Origin: Adiantum capillus-veneris | Lineage: Eukaryota > Streptophyta > Polypodiopsida > Polypodiales > Pteridaceae | Reading direction: 5' to 3' | DNA: 64,000 nt | Assembly (NCBI GenBank): GCA_014529385.2 | Contig: CM043963.1 | Span: 97,602,412-97,666,411 of the forward strand | Notes under the pieces: generated by a model | Told to the model about the DNA's origin: nothing | Databases searched by the model: none | Seen by the model: the letters and a program-made list of their open reading frames with translations, nothing else | Shown: positions 23,410 to 34,996 of the stretch, piece after piece | Layout: each line of letters opens with the position of its first letter | Position numbering within the stretch: the stretch's first letter is position 1 | Program-made: the position numbers and the translations under genes

Positions 23410-23545
23410 TCAACAAGCATGACAAAGCACGTCAAGCTTGGGTAGTGTTCCCACAAGCACCTCAAGCTCTCTAGTCGGCAAGCACGACAAGCACCTCAAG
23501 CATCTTAGACAAGCATGACAAGCACCTCAAGCACCTTAATCAAGA
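23410..23545. repeat. Short tandem repeats around CAAGCACCTCAAGC
   Basis: The phrase ACAAGCACCTCAAGC recurs four times with spacings of about 30-40 bp, with AAGCATGACAAGC between copies. Confidence 0.75.
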
Positions 23546-24540
23546 AGGAGTTTTTTTTTGTCTCTTCCATGAAGAGATGTAGCTATTGTCTGCATTCCAA
23601 AAGAGGTTGCTCCATTGGTTGCAATTGCGAGAGGTGCAACATACCCAATCTCCATTTCACTATACACAAAAATCACAATTGTTGCAAAGGGGAAGAATGA
23701 AAGCCCAAATAGAAGGGACACTTATTATTTTTTCCATAGTAAAAGCTTAAGATAACAAATGCCTCTCCTTGAATAGTACCTTTCTATTATATTATATACT
23801 AAGTATAGACCCTCTTTCATAACATGCCTCCAAAATGACTAAAGATAAAAAGATAAACTTTATCTCTTTCACTTTGATGTGCATGAATCTATTGAAATTT
23901 TTCTAGATAGTGGATTATTTTTTGACAATTAATGAATAGAACTCAAGCTTTATATTTAATAATTGAACAAACTTACAATAAGATAAAACCTTTCTTTCTT
24001 ACGTAATCAAGTACTTCTTCTTTAAAGAAGGTTTCAAAATTGGAAAAGAGGGTTTAGCATTTTAAAATTCTCAATCTTTTCAACACCCACAATTTTTTTT
24101 AGAACATAAATTCTACTAACAACCTCAGAGATAGAATAGAAGCCTAACTCCGAATTTAGGTAGTAGGTATTTGAGTATCCCAACAATACTTAGATCTAGA
24201 AGGTGTAGCTTACAAAACCATCAAGAGGGGCCATCCTGAATCCTCACAAACACTTGGTGTTGCATCTAGTCATAGTTGTGCAATCAATGGCTTCTTTGAT
24301 ACTAACACCGAGAAAGAGGCCTTGAAAAATACTTTGATAAAAGCCCGCTTTCTCCTTCTGAGAGTAACCGATCATAATGTGATTGAAAACTATCTCCATT
24401 TCTTCTTCTATGCATTGAGCAAAAATCCTACATGCTATATTGCCACCGAGGGGAAAACAAAAGATAGTGTAATTCAATGTGTAGTTGCTCTATAACCTTT
24501 CCAAAAGAGTTATTCTTTACTAAAGAAAACATTTGACATT
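23545..24540. other. AT-rich, no recognisable gene
   Basis: I see no gene, RNA or well-defined repeat. Scattered phrases resemble the dispersed repeat family that starts just downstream. Confidence 0.35.
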
Positions 24541-25669
24541 AGAAGCCCTCCTTAGAGAATTGGAATAACCTTTTTGACCTTGATCGTGTGTGCATACCCT
24601 TTTGGGTATAACTAAGCTCATGAAATTGGCATAACCTTGCTATTAGCCAAAAGTGGTAACATGGTTACTCCAATTCTCTTTAGAGTACTAGATTTTAATT
24701 GAAGATTTATCCCCTAGAATCAATGGATCTTTGAAGCTAGATCGGTTATCCTAGTTCTCATCTATAGTATAAGATTTAAATAGGTCTCGTCAAGTAGATA
24801 TTGATATTTAAGGTTTGTAAGTACTGGTAACCCAAGAAAACTAGATCGGTTATCCTAGTTCTCATCTATAGTATAAGATTTAAATAGGTCTCGTCAAGTA
24901 GATATTGATATTTAAGGTTTGCAAGTACTGGTAACCCAAGAAAACTAGGAGAAAATTTCTTGCCCTAGACATGGCTCTAGACTCTTTTGGGTATAAGTAA
25001 GCACTTAAATTGCCAAAGACTTTCTAATAGCCAAGGCTTAAGACTTATATCATAGAATACCAAATTTTGAGCTTAAGACTTATATCATAGAATACCAAAT
25101 TCTCTCTAGAATACCAAATTTTGAGCTTAAGACTTATATCATAGACTTGATGGGTATTTAAAGCCTCTTGGGATTGTTTTCTCTTCCTATGAATTTTTTT
25201 TAACCTTATCCATGGCTGCAATACCCTTTGGGTATAAGTGAACTTGCCATAACCAAAGCTACTATTAGCCAAAGGTGGTAGGCTAGTTAGTTCAATTCTC
25301 GCTAGACTTAGACTTATCCCATGAACCCAATAAATCTTTGAGACCTCTTGGGATTGTTCATATGATACTTAAAAAACCTTTTTTTTTTTTTTAAAGTTTA
25401 AGTGAAGATAAGATATTGTTAAGATAAGTGAAGATATTGTTTGGGTGAGAGAAAGCACAAAAAACAAGCATAATCTTTCTATTATCCAAAGATTAAATTG
25501 GTAAATCTTTGAGATCTTTTGGATTTGAGTAAGAACACAAAAAAAGGGATAGCCTTTTGATAACCCAAAGTTGGTAGGTTTGCTACTCCAGTTCCCTTTT
25601 AAGTGTTCTATTTTACTGCAATAATATTCCCATGCAGGATCATTGAGGACCCTTGGGATAGTATCTACG
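24540..25669. repeat. Dispersed SINE-like repeat family, cluster 1
   Basis: Several degenerate copies of one roughly 150-200-bp unit. Consensus order by eye: GGGTATAAGTAAGC, AATTGGCATAACC, TATTAGCCAAAGGTGGTAGG, TTGGTTACTCCAATTCTC, TCTAGAGTA, TTTTGAGCTTAAGACTTATC, CCATGGACT, CTCTTGGGATTGTTCCTACG. The GGTAGGTTGGTTA, CTCTAGAGT and GAGTTCAAGAC parts are ordered like the D-arm, anticodon arm and T-arm of a tRNA, with an imperfect B box. More copies lie at 44.3, 51.2, 53.6-55.4 and 56.1-56.5 kb. Confidence 0.55.
24737..24944. repeat. 104-bp near-perfect tandem duplication
   Basis: Units 24737-24840 and 24841-24944, both starting CTAGATCGGTTATCC, differ at one position that I can see (GTTTGTAAG versus GTTTGCAAG). 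The unit is part of the SINE-like repeat family. Confidence 0.97.
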
Positions 25670-25677
25670 ATGCAAAA

Positions 25678-26312
25678 AAATCATTTTTTTTTTTTGCAAA
25701 ACTCACAATTCTGAGTGGATAGTATTAAGAACATCAGAATCAGAAATATACACCAACCTCGAGCTCAGGCCGAGCCTTGAGGGTGAAAGGATTACAAGTT
25801 TTCTGCTTGACAAAGAAACCACAACTACTCCTACGCTTTACTTATTACAAGATGTCATCATGACATGTATTATTCTAGACCAGTCCTCTGAGCCTTGTTT
25901 GCCTCTGATCATGTGGATCGTCACTCTGCTCTCTTGTATGATTTCACAAAAGCTTGCCACAGCCAGATCCCCCTCAAACACGTGGCGGTTCCTTGCTTGC
26001 CAAATATGGTGACAAAAGTAGTACCTGATTATTGAGTGCAGACAAGAAGAGCAGGACTTCCCAACCTGTTACTACCAAAGAACAGATTAGTCTTGAAAAA
26101 CTTAATTTGCCATGTCCTTTGAATCCACTTGCATATTTTCTAGCCATGCCACTGATTGCCTGGCATTCCATGAAAAGGTGGGCTAGGTCTTCACTAGCTA
26201 TTCTGCACCCCAAGCAACGATCGGACCCGATTCCTCTTTCTTGTATCTTTACACCCGTCGGCAGAGCACCCCACATCACTTTCCACAGAAATATCTTCAT
26301 ATACTGAGGCCA
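25678..26312 (-). mobile_element. LINE (L1-type) 3' end, left part, split by the Gypsy element
   Basis: The minus strand encodes MKIFLWKVMWGALPTGVKIQ, then CLGCRIASEDLAHLFMECQA, the zf-RVT region at the C-terminus of plant LINE reverse transcriptases. The 3' end carries a poly(A) tail on the minus strand (T12 on plus at 25684-25695). The coding sequence runs off at 26312, where the Gypsy target-site duplication GGCCA begins, and resumes after 51072. The flanking ATGCAAAA at 25670 and 51181 is a likely LINE target-site duplication. Confidence 0.85.
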
Positions 26313-26905
26313 TGTGTGTGTATGTCGCACGTGTCAATGCAAGGAACTTGCCGATACACCGTGTGCGAGCCACAAATGGCTCCAAGCACACAACAAGCCT
26401 AAACTAGTAAGCTCAAAGAAGGCGATGGTGTGTCACTCACCACTCTATGCTTGCTTCGTGGAGGATTCCTCGCCGCGAAGAAGAAGGAGCCGCCGCTTCG
26501 CCGTGCTCAACCGCTTCGCCACCGCCGTGCCGTCGTCGCTATGCTCGATCGCACTCTCTCTCTCTCTCTCACGTATACACACACACACAAGGAGATGAAG
26601 AAGAAGAAGATGGAGATGGAGCAAGAGCACTCTTCTATTTCTCAAATGAGAGAATGAGTGAATTTTAGGTTTAGTTGACTTTTATATGAGCTCGCCCCAT
26701 TCACACTTGGGCGCCCATGCTTAGCCAACTAATCCCTTAAATGTTCCAGTTAGAGTGCGCCTCTCATCGGCGATCACTCTTACCCTTTTGCTATTGGACC
26801 GACAAGCTCGGTACCTGACTCTACCAAATAAATAATACAATGTCCGCCGTAGGTTACAACGTCTGTCGTAGATGATAGGGTGTCCGTGAGCCGTGAGGGT
26901 TAACA
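26313..26905 (-). repeat. Gypsy 3' LTR
   Basis: 593 bp, colinear with 50462-51067 from the start (TATGTCGCACGTGTCAA on plus) to the end (GTTAACA). Substitutions and small indels are scattered, densest in the CCG-rich patch near 26480-26540. Confidence 0.95.
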
Positions 26906-26918
26906 TGCCCCCCTTCCT
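26906..26918 (-). promoter_or_regulatory. Gypsy polypurine tract
   Basis: The minus strand reads AGGAAGGGGGGCA immediately before the 3' LTR start TGTTAACC. Confidence 0.85.
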
Positions 26919-27371
26919 GATGTAGATTCCGTCCTCGGAAGCTATTGAGTTGAAGCTCGTTCGTCGAGGTGGAAGAGCATTTGAGATGAATGTCCTTAGC
27001 CTTCTTCAGTCACTACAAAGTCAAACAACATTGGCATAATAATTGCATACTCATAAGCAATTAAAAAGCATATGCAGTTTTAGGCAGACAAATTGATTGG
27101 TAACAGAATTTTAAACAATTTGTCAGCAATAAACATTAAATTGCAGTATAATCAAATGCATAAATAGATGTAAAGCTAAAAAATTAAACAAGTCTGGGGT
27201 CGCTAATTTAACGATCAAAAGGCACTAGAGATGGACTATTAATACCATGGGTAAGCTTCTTAATTTTCTCTGGTCAATTCAGTTGTTTAATCGCGAGAGC
27301 CAAGTATTTCATGTTCGAGGGCTAACTAGAGGCTATACCTAGAAGACCTTGTAGTTAAGCTACGATAAAAG

Positions 27372-27652
27372 TGTTGAAGATGATGAAACAGGAAACAGAA
27401 GGAAGACAGCAACTCAGAGTAGGAAGAAGATGGAGAAGGAGAAGGCACAGAGCTTGCATACGAGATCTCTGTAGTCTCTCTCTCTCTGTATTAGAATAAT
27501 AGAGTATGTACAAACTCAGAGCTACAAAGCTTATATGAAACCCTAAGAGATAAGGTGTCCTTTCACACCAGATGTCCAGGGGGAAAAATCCAATGGGAGA
27601 AAAGTGTCCCTGGTGAAGCGCGTATACACACTAACACTACTATATGTCTACA
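27372..27652 (-). repeat. Nested Copia 3' LTR with adjoining polypurine tract
   Basis: 281 bp, partner of 32495-32781. The PPT ACAGGGGGGATT on the minus strand directly precedes it at about 27664-27653. Confidence 0.97.
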
Positions 27653-27699
27653 AATCCCCCCTGTAGTGATAGTGTGAATCCGTACAAGGTAGCAGATCA

Positions 27700-28729
27700 T
27701 CATGTGTATGAGAGTAAGCCCAAAGCTTTTCGGAAAGCTTCAAAATTTTCTCGTGATAACGCCTTCGTAAATAGATCTGCAATGTTATCCTGTGTAGGAT
27801 AGTAAGTTAGTGTGATCTCCCCTGCATGTAGCGTTTCCCTGACATAGTGGTAGTGAACCTCTATGTGCTTTGTTCTTGCATGAAATACTGGATTCCTTGC
27901 AACTGCCATAGCACTCTGACTGTCAGTGAAAATGGTAGTGGGTGCCTGTTGACACTCACAAAGATCTGCCAATAACCCGCGTATCCATACACAATCAACT
28001 GTTGCCGTGTACTCAGCTTCACAAGTTGATGTAGCCACTGTGGGTTGCTTCTTACTTAGCCAAGATATACATGCATTTCCCAAGAAAAAACAATTGCCAC
28101 TTGTGGAATGTCGTGTGTCAAAATCACCAGCCCAATCTGAATCGCTGTAACCAAGAAGCTGCATAGAACTATGCCTGTTGACACTCACAAAGATTTGCCA
28201 ATAACCTGCGTATCCATACACAATCAACTGTTGCCGTGAAAGCTGCCCTGTACTCAGCTTCACAAGTTGATGTAGCCAATGTGGGTTGCTTCTTACTTAG
28301 CCAAGATATACATGCATTTCCCAAGAAAAAACAATTGCCACTTGTGGAATGTCGTGTGTTAAAATCACCAGCCCAATCTAAATCGCTGTAACCAAGAAGT
28401 TGCATAGAACTGTGCTTTGCATATATATCCCCCCTTGGAAAGAACATGGAAAGATTAGGGGTACCTGAAAGGTAACGAAGTATGCGCTTCACAGCCTGCC
28501 AATGATGCATACCTGGGCTGTGCATAAATCTGCTTGCTTGTGAAACCCCAAATTGAATGTCTGGACGAGTGTTGCCTGCCAAATATATCAAGCAACCAAC
28601 CACTGCTGCATAAGTATGTACATCAAAAGGTTCTCCAGCATCGTGCATGCTCAACTTTGATCCAGTTTCTACGGGTGTAGAGATTGGTTTACAATTTTGC
28701 ATACCAAACTTGTCCAAAATTTTATGCAA
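27700..28729 (-). pseudogene. Nested Copia RT thumb and partly duplicated RNase H
   Basis: 28729-28169 has LHKILDKFGMQNCKPIS, NTRPDIQFGVSQASRFM and the first RNase H part ([36 protein letters not shown]). The same segment then occurs again in 28170-27945 ([32 protein letters not shown]), followed by the normal end ([40 protein letters not shown]). The repeat unit is about 229-241 bp, not a multiple of three, so it destroys the frame. Confidence 0.9.
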
Positions 28730-28841
28730 ATATTTTGCCTACAACATGTATATGTCATCCTCTGATTGCACAAACTGAATACCCAAGTAATAATGTAGTG
28801 AACCAAGATCAGACATCTCAAAGGTTTTTCTCAAAGCATCT

Positions 28842-29310
28842 TTAAACGCTTTCATCTGCAGTATTGCCTGTAAGAAGCATATCATCCAAATAAAGTGTTA
28901 GCATAATGAGAACTCCATCTCTCTTTTTGACATACAAAGTACTTTTTGTTGGACTATTTTGAAATCCTTGGCCAATCAAATAAGCATGTATCTTCTCATA
29001 CCATGCTCTTGGAGCCTGTTTGAGACCATACAAAGCTTTACGCAATCTACATACCTTTTGCTCTTGACCTTTTACAACAAAACCACTTGGTTGACTTACA
29101 TAAACTTCTTCCTGCAAATCATCATTCAAAAAAGCAGTTTTGATATCCAACTGATGCACTTTCCAACCATGATGAGCAGCAATTGCAACTAGTGATCTAA
29201 TTGTGGACGCACGAGAAGTAGGAGCAAAGGTTTCATCATAATCTATGGCTTTCTGTTGCGCATAGCCTTTTGCCACAAGCCTTGCTTTGTACCTGTCAAC
29301 AGAACCATCT
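28842..29310 (-). pseudogene. Nested Copia reverse transcriptase
   Basis: Shifted one base relative to integrase. Shows KAIDYDETFAPTSRASTIRS, VHQLDIKTAFLNDDLQEEVY, QPSGF, LRKALYGLKQAPRAWYEKI and the catalytic LTLYLDDMLLTGN (LDD box). A stop at 28842 follows; the thumb continues in other frames. Confidence 0.95.
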
Positions 29311-29320
29311 TGTTTCTCTT

Positions 29321-30481
29321 TTACCTTAAAAACCCACTTTGTACCAATAGGTTTTTACCTGTAGGCAAGTCCACTAGATCCCATGTATGCAAGTCCACTA
29401 GATCCCATGTATGATTCTTATGAATAGAATCAATTTCTTGCTGCATAGCATCTTTCCACTGAACACACTCTAAAGCTTGTTCAAATGAATCAGGCTCATC
29501 TGCATCACAAAGAGTGCTAAAGCAAGCCAAATCTACTTGCTCTCTACCAAAAGTAGTACCAGCACGTGTTTTTCGTGGCAACGCTGCATCCAACTTGCTA
29601 TCTTGCAAAGTTTTTTGCACCCATTTAGGCAAGGTTCTTTCTTCCCTGAGAACTTCTTGGTCTTCACGCACAATTTCCTCTATATCATAAGGTGTCACAT
29701 GCTGATTAAAAGATTGATCAAGATTATCAACCTGTTGTGATTCTTGATTCTCCACAAAAGAAGGAAGCAAACCTTCAAATACATCATGTGTCTGCATATG
29801 AGGTACATCAAAAGAAACCATAGGTTGAGAAGTAGTTTCTGCAAAAATTACATCACGACTTTCAAAAATCTTGTTTGTAGCACGATTGTAAAGTCTATAA
29901 CCTTTACTTCCACTACTGTACCCCACAAATATACATTTGATTGCCTTATCATCAAGCTTCCCACGTAACTGCTGAGGGATGTGAACATAAGCAAGACAAC
30001 CAAAAACACGAAGATAACTGACTGAAGGTTTTCTGTCATACCAAGCTTCATATGGAGTAATGGTCTTCAAGGCACGAGTAGGACACCTGTTCAAAACATG
30101 TGCTGCACAAGCAATTGCCTCCATCCATAGCTTATGAGGCAAACTCTTAGCCTTGAGCATACATCTAGCTGTCTCCATTAAAGACCTGTTCTTCCTTTCT
30201 GCAACACCATTCTGTTGTGGTGTGTATGGCATAGTGCATTGGTGTTTAATGCCTTTCGTTCCCAAAAAATCCTTAAATGCACCTGACATGTATTCACCTC
30301 CTCGATCGGTACGAAGAGTCTGTACTTTGCAACCTGTTTCATTTTCAACCATGGCGACATAATGTTGAAAAACTGCAAACACATCTGACTTTGCTTTGAG
30401 TGGATACACCCAACAAAACCTGGAAAAGTCATCAATGAAGGTCACAAAATAAAGGCTGTTTCCTATAGATGGCGTCCTCAT
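29321..30481 (-). pseudogene. Nested Copia integrase core and linker
   Basis: DDE residues are in YFVTFIDDFSRFCWVYPL, TLRTDRGGEYMSGAF and QQNGVAERKNRSLMETAR. It continues through YLRVFGCLAYVHIPQ and GYSSGSKGYRLYN to the RT entrance QWKDAMQQEIDSIHKNHTWD. An in-frame 24-bp tandem duplication at 29369-29416 repeats HTWDLVDL. A one-base shift near 29355 throws the frame off before RT. Confidence 0.95.
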
Positions 30482-30541
30482 AGGACCACATACATCACTG
30501 TGTACAAGCTACAACTTTCGTGTCCCTCTAACTGAACCATC

Positions 30542-31459
30542 CTACGAAAATGCAAATCTGTGCATCTTTCCAAGAACGCAATCTTCACATACATGTCTTG
30601 GTGGCATCTCCAATAAAGACAAATCATGCACCATATTATGACGTTGTAAAGTCATCAAACTGCCATAACTAACATGCCCAAATCTAGCATGCCACAACTC
30701 AGCATCCTGCATGGCGTGAGTCTTTGTTTCTGCAATACATACCTGAATCTGCTTTTCATAACGATCTAGCACAAATAGTCCATTTTCCAGCGTACCTGTA
30801 GTGATAAGATAATAACCATTCTCTCGATCTCGTACAACACATCTGTCATCCTCAAAAATGACCCGAAGACCATTTTTTGCAAGAGAGGATACAAACAAAA
30901 AATTCATCTTGATCCCTGGAACATATAAGACATCTGGCAAGCATAAATCTGAACCATCTGAAATGGTAATCAAAATATTACCAACGCCTTTGATTGGATA
31001 AGAAGCATTATTTGCACATGCCACCTTCTTTCCTGCTGGAGCTGCATCCAATGAACAAAACAAATCCTTCCTTGAAGTAATATGCCTAGATGCACCACTA
31101 TCAAAGTACCAAATCATTTGTGTCTCGTCAACACTGTAAGCAAAAAAATCTGAATATACTAAGAAAGCATAAGAATCCTGCACAAAGTTTGCAGACTCTT
31201 CTTTAGCTGTAGAAGAATCACCAGAAGCTGAAACAACCAAACTTGACTCTTTCTTCTTTTCTTTAGCAATTCGCTTTTTACACTCACTAATGTAGTGACC
31301 AGGTTTCTTGCAGTAGTGACATTTACCTTTCTTCTTAGACTTGTCGGAATCACCTTTAGACTTCTCTGAAGACTGTCCTGCACCAGACTTGTAGTGATGA
31401 GCACTCTCTTTACCCTTGTTTTTGTTCTGTACAACAAGAGCATGATCCATACCATCCAC
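30542..31459 (-). pseudogene. Nested Copia zinc knuckle, protease and pre-integrase
   Basis: Order: KCHYCKKPGHYISECKKR (CCHC), WYFDSGASRHITSRKDLF (protease active site D-S-G), LPDVLYVPGIKMNFLFVSSL, LWHARFGHVSYGSLMTLQ and CEDCVLGKMHRF (HHCC zinc finger of integrase). The active-site residues are intact. The frame continues into integrase across two TAG codons. Confidence 0.95.
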
Positions 31460-31492
31460 CTGTAAAGACTTGTTCTTACGTGATTGATCCTC

Positions 31493-32140
31493 CTACAATA
31501 GCAAAGCCACTAACTCTTCAAAATGAAGAGGCTCAGGATTAGCTCGCAAAGACAAAGTCAAAGTCTGAAAAGTCAAATAAGATGGTGGTAGTGAATTGAG
31601 TGTTTTGGAAACCAAGTCCTTCTCTGGAATCACTTCATCAATGCTAAGCAATTGCTCTTTAAGATCCCTGATTTTTGTAAGATGCTCGACGATATCGTCA
31701 CCTTCGTCCATCTGTATTTTGTCAAGTTGTTTCCTCAAAAACTATATTCTGGCAGCGTTTCTTCCTCCAAACATAGCTTGCAGAGTGTTCCAAGCATCCT
31801 CAGAAGTTCTGCAAGATCTGATATGTGGTGTGATTGTCCTCTTTATGGTTAAGGCAATCACAGCCATAGCTTGTGCATCTTTAGTATCCCATCTCTTTTG
31901 CTCTGGAGTGACTTGTGAGGGTCCTGCACCAACAGCTGCACCACGACCAAGCGTGGCAGGTGCAATGCTACCTGGAAGAACTTCATCTCCAGATACATAA
32001 TCCCACAATCCTTTACCAACCAAAACATTTTTGGCCATAAAAGACCAAAGAGAATAGTTGGTACCATCCAATTTGTCTTCGGATGTAAACGCACCAAAAA
32101 TCTCTTTCTCCGTAGATTGAGCCATATTGTAGATGCACAC
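31493..32140 (-). pseudogene. Nested Copia gag capsid region
   Basis: The frame starts near 32125 (MAQSTEKEIFGAF) with LDGTNYSLWSFMAKNVL, QMAVIALTIKRTITPHI-like and AWNTLQAMFGG, then after TAG 31742 RKQLDKIQMDEGDDIVEHL and LPPSYLTFQTLTLSLR. This is the UBN2/DUF4219-type Copia gag. A second TAG at 31493 separates it, in frame, from the zinc knuckle. Both stops are compatible with CAG to TAG. Confidence 0.9.
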
Positions 32141-32474
32141 AAGAAAGCAAAAGAACCTCCAAGAGATTCACAAATCTCCTCTCCAATCCAAGCAAAACTC
32201 TACACAAAATCTCAGCACAAAGCTAAGACAAGATGCTTCCTAAAAGAACTGTTTACTTGAAGAAAATCTGTCAAAAAGCACACCCTCTTGATCTAAACGT
32301 CTCCGAAAAGTAACTTCTGCTACGCTGCTCAGAACAAAATTTTGAGGGCTCGAACGGCTTCAAAAGGGGAGTAAAACTTCAGGTCACCTACTCAGAATAC
32401 TCTCGGAACGTCGAGGATGCTCCCACGAGCAAATTTTCCGAAAACTGCCTGAAGCAAGTAGAGGCTCTGAAAAT

Positions 32475-32494
32475 CACCTTGCTCTGATACCAAT
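32475..32494 (-). promoter_or_regulatory. Nested Copia primer-binding site
   Basis: The minus strand reads ATTGGTATCAGAGCAAGG right after the 5' LTR; TGGTATCAGAGC is complementary to initiator tRNA-Met. Confidence 0.95.
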
Positions 32495-32781
32495 TGTTGA
32501 AGATGATGAAACAGGAAACAGAAGGAAGACAGCAACTCAGAGTAGGAAGAAGATGGAGAAGGAGAAGACACAGAGCTTGCGTACGAGATCTCTGTAGTCT
32601 CTCTCTCTCTCTCTCTGTATTAGAATAATAGAGTATGTACAAACTCAGAGCTACAAAGTTTATATGAAACCCTAAGAGATAAGGTGTCCTTTCACACCAG
32701 ATGTCCAGGGAGAAAAACCTAGTGGGAGAAAAGTGCCTCTGGTGAAGCGCGTATACACACTAACACTACTACATGTCTACA
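32495..32781 (-). repeat. Nested Copia 5' LTR
   Basis: 287 bp; on the minus strand it starts TGTAGACATGTAG and ends CATCTTCAACA. Three CT units longer than its partner. Confidence 0.97.
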
Positions 32782-32786
32782 AAAAG

Positions 32787-33693
32787 GAATTTCTCATGAA
32801 ATCATCGCTTGACTGATTACCTTTTTTTTAACCCCCCAAAGTCTTTTCACAGTGATTCAATTTTGATGTGTGTGCTTATTTTATATGCCTTTGGTTTTTT
32901 AATTTTCAAGGAAAAGCGCCCACACTGGGAACCTCTAGGGCTCTAGTACCATAGGCGATACATGTGAGTGAAGTACCCAATCAAGCTGAATTTCTCTTCT
33001 AGCTTAAGATTTTACATTGTGGCACTTTGATTTTTTGTTTGTTCATTTTCAGCATTTTAATTTTGTAACTTTGGGGGGTCATATAACACTGATACACCTC
33101 CCTAGGCTCATCACACAAATAAACTCCCTTTATAATACTTAAGCTAAAGGTCAATAGGATCAAGCCCACTAGAAAGCCCTAGTACATTTCACACAATGAT
33201 GCTTAAATCAAATTAAGAACCTAAGTAACCATTGATTATTAGGAAGGCATTCCCCATGGTATTAAGAGAAGATCTCTAACACCTAACTTGGTCAAACTAG
33301 CTTAGTCGGACTGCTTGATTTTTAAATCTAGACAAGTGATTATGACAAAAAAATCATTGAATTTAATGTTTGGTACTAAGCAAATGCGCTGAATATTATG
33401 CCACCAATCACAATCAAGGCAGACAAATATGGATGCAAAAAGATAAGGGGCAATGCTTATGGACAAGAAACACCTGTTTGTGTCGATGGTCGCGCTTGAT
33501 TTGAAGTGTGAATGCGAGAAAGCTCCCATGAAGGTCCAAATCCTAACAACAGCAACACGTTCCTGTACACACTAAGAAACACAAAGAATACCTCTAGGAG
33601 GCACATCAGTGGGAAAAGGTACCAACACTTATTGAACACAACAAAAAAAACATAAGGAACCCTAACCTAATTATTTTCACTCCCCCTAGAGAG
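32787..33693 (-). other. Gypsy 3' non-coding region
   Basis: AT-rich, no ORF of note. Together with 26919-27371 it forms the stretch between the last ORF and the polypurine tract, into which the Copia element inserted. Confidence 0.6.
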
Positions 33694-34152
33694 TCAAGGG
33701 AATAGGATATTGTAGAGATTGGGAGGAAACCCTAAGGCTAAACCCCTATCCTCGTCGTCGAGATAAACAAAGTCATCATCCATGAGACCATATGTGCCAT
33801 CCGTGTAGTCATGTAAATCCTCTTCTTCATCATAGGTACCTATGTTTACTAAGAAGGTCACTAGACGCCTATAGTCATCTTGGTCAAAAGGATAGGCTTG
33901 TGCAATGGGAGAAACGCTCTCTACTAAGTATGGATGAGTCGTGGTCAAGAGACGTATCAGCCACTCTAACTCCTCAAAATTCCTCTCACATGCTAGCGTA
34001 CCTACCAAATCCCATTCACATGCAAGCACCGGAAAGACCATGTGAAACATTTGTGAAAAGTAACGAGGGTACCTCTCACCCAAGGCATGAGTGGATGACT
34101 CTAGCGTACTAGCCATATCCGTACATGCAAATAGATGATGGTTAGAGTGCAA
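33694..34152 (-). CDS. Small acidic ORF in the Gypsy 3' region, unknown function
   Basis: 152 codons, in another frame than pol, open from start to stop. The N-terminal half is mixed (RYPRYFSQMFHMVFPVLACE, EELEWLIRLLTTTHPYL), the C-terminal half acidic and tyrosine-rich (YDEEEDLHDYTDGTYGLMDD). There is no signal peptide or clear transmembrane segment, so it does not look like the env-like ORF of Athila elements. It is intact while pol is broken, but is short enough for this to be chance. Confidence 0.45.
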   Translation of the reverse strand: MHSNHHLFACTDMASTLESSTHALGERYPRYFSQMFHMVFPVLACEWDLVGTLACERNFEELEWLIRLLTTTHPYLVESVSPIAQAYPFDQDDYRRLVTFLVNIGTYDEEEDLHDYTDGTYGLMDDDFVYLDDEDRGLALGFPPNLYNILFP

Positions 34153-34363
34153 ATATTACAAGGGTCGTGTTCTTGTGCATAATGTGTTTTTATGATTTTG
34201 TGTTATGGCTCTTGCTCTTTTACTTTTTTATCTTGTTTTTGTGAGTATAAGGCTTTATATGTACATTCCCTAAGATTGGAGATTAAGAGGTCAGGGAGAA
34301 AGGTTGAGAGGGAAGCAAGTGAATGATGGATGTCAACAAACACTCCCCCCTTCCTTGGGTAGA

Positions 34364-34996
34364 TCATACCGTTTGAAATAATGCCGTCACCCTTTGAAAC
34401 CGATTGTTCCAAGTTGTTATAGGTGAAGGCTTTAACCAATAGTTTTCGACCGCTCTATGCGTTTCATCTAGTTGCAAGAGTGGTAAGGTACTCTCCCATG
34501 AATTTATTTGCAACATCGTTGTAGGTGGTGAACTCACAACGGGAGGTGTAAACTCTTTCTTGCTTGTATGGATATGTACAATGGTAGGTGGAGGTTGTGT
34601 CGAAGCTTCTATTTCCGTATAGGAACTACATGAAGAGCAAGAAGCTTCATTTGCTTTCCCTGTTCCTGAGCTATGTGGAACAAATCGTTCTTTCTTTGGT
34701 ACCCAAACTAGCTCTGGAGCGGGTGTGTCGCATTCCATGATTTTTTCCTTTCCACGATCTTCAATTTGTTTTGGAGCCACAGGATTGAGCTCACATGGGC
34801 CCCGTGACAAGTAAGAGCACAATTTACGTTTTGGCACCCAGATTTGATCATTTCCTTCATAGTAGCCTTGGGCTTCCAATAGTTTTTTAGGAATCCAACG
34901 CAACATTTCTTTACGTTTCTTGGGGCGAATGGGACGTCTCTTACCAGGCTCCTGTCTTTTAGCATTGGCTATGGTTGCTAAAGAAGCTTTAGGGAC
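34364..34996 (-). pseudogene. Pol extension with WVPK motifs
   Basis: The integrase/PR2 frame continues past TGA 34997 to a stop at 34364. It begins very basic (KRRPIRPKKRKEMLRWIPKK) and has three similar motifs, RWIPKK, QIWVPKRK and LVWVPKKERFVP, then a serine/proline-rich part. I do not recognise a domain. The repeated W-[IV]-P-K motif on basic sequence might bind nucleic acid, but that is speculation. Confidence 0.55.

Larger units (their letters stand above)
27372..32781 (-). mobile_element. Complete Ty1/Copia element nested in the Gypsy element
   Basis: LTRs 27372-27652 and 32495-32781, 5-bp target-site duplication AAAAG (27367-27371 and 32782-32786), PBS and PPT all present. Orientation is minus. 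Domain order is gag, CCHC knuckle, protease, GAG-pre-integrase, integrase, RT, RNase H, as expected for Copia. Several in-frame stops, one frameshift at about 29355 and a duplicated RNase H segment inactivate it. By eye the LTRs differ at about ten positions, all transitions, plus a (CT)3 length difference, so the insertion is younger than the host Gypsy. Confidence 0.97.

Noticed and set aside
26430-26657. Frames in 26314-26668 and 50433-50830
   Set aside because: They lie in the two LTRs of the Gypsy element and read GAAGAAGAAGATGG repeats.
33694-34996. env-like gene of an Athila-type element
   Set aside because: Neither the WVPK extension nor the acidic ORF has a signal peptide, a transmembrane segment or a glycoprotein-like layout.
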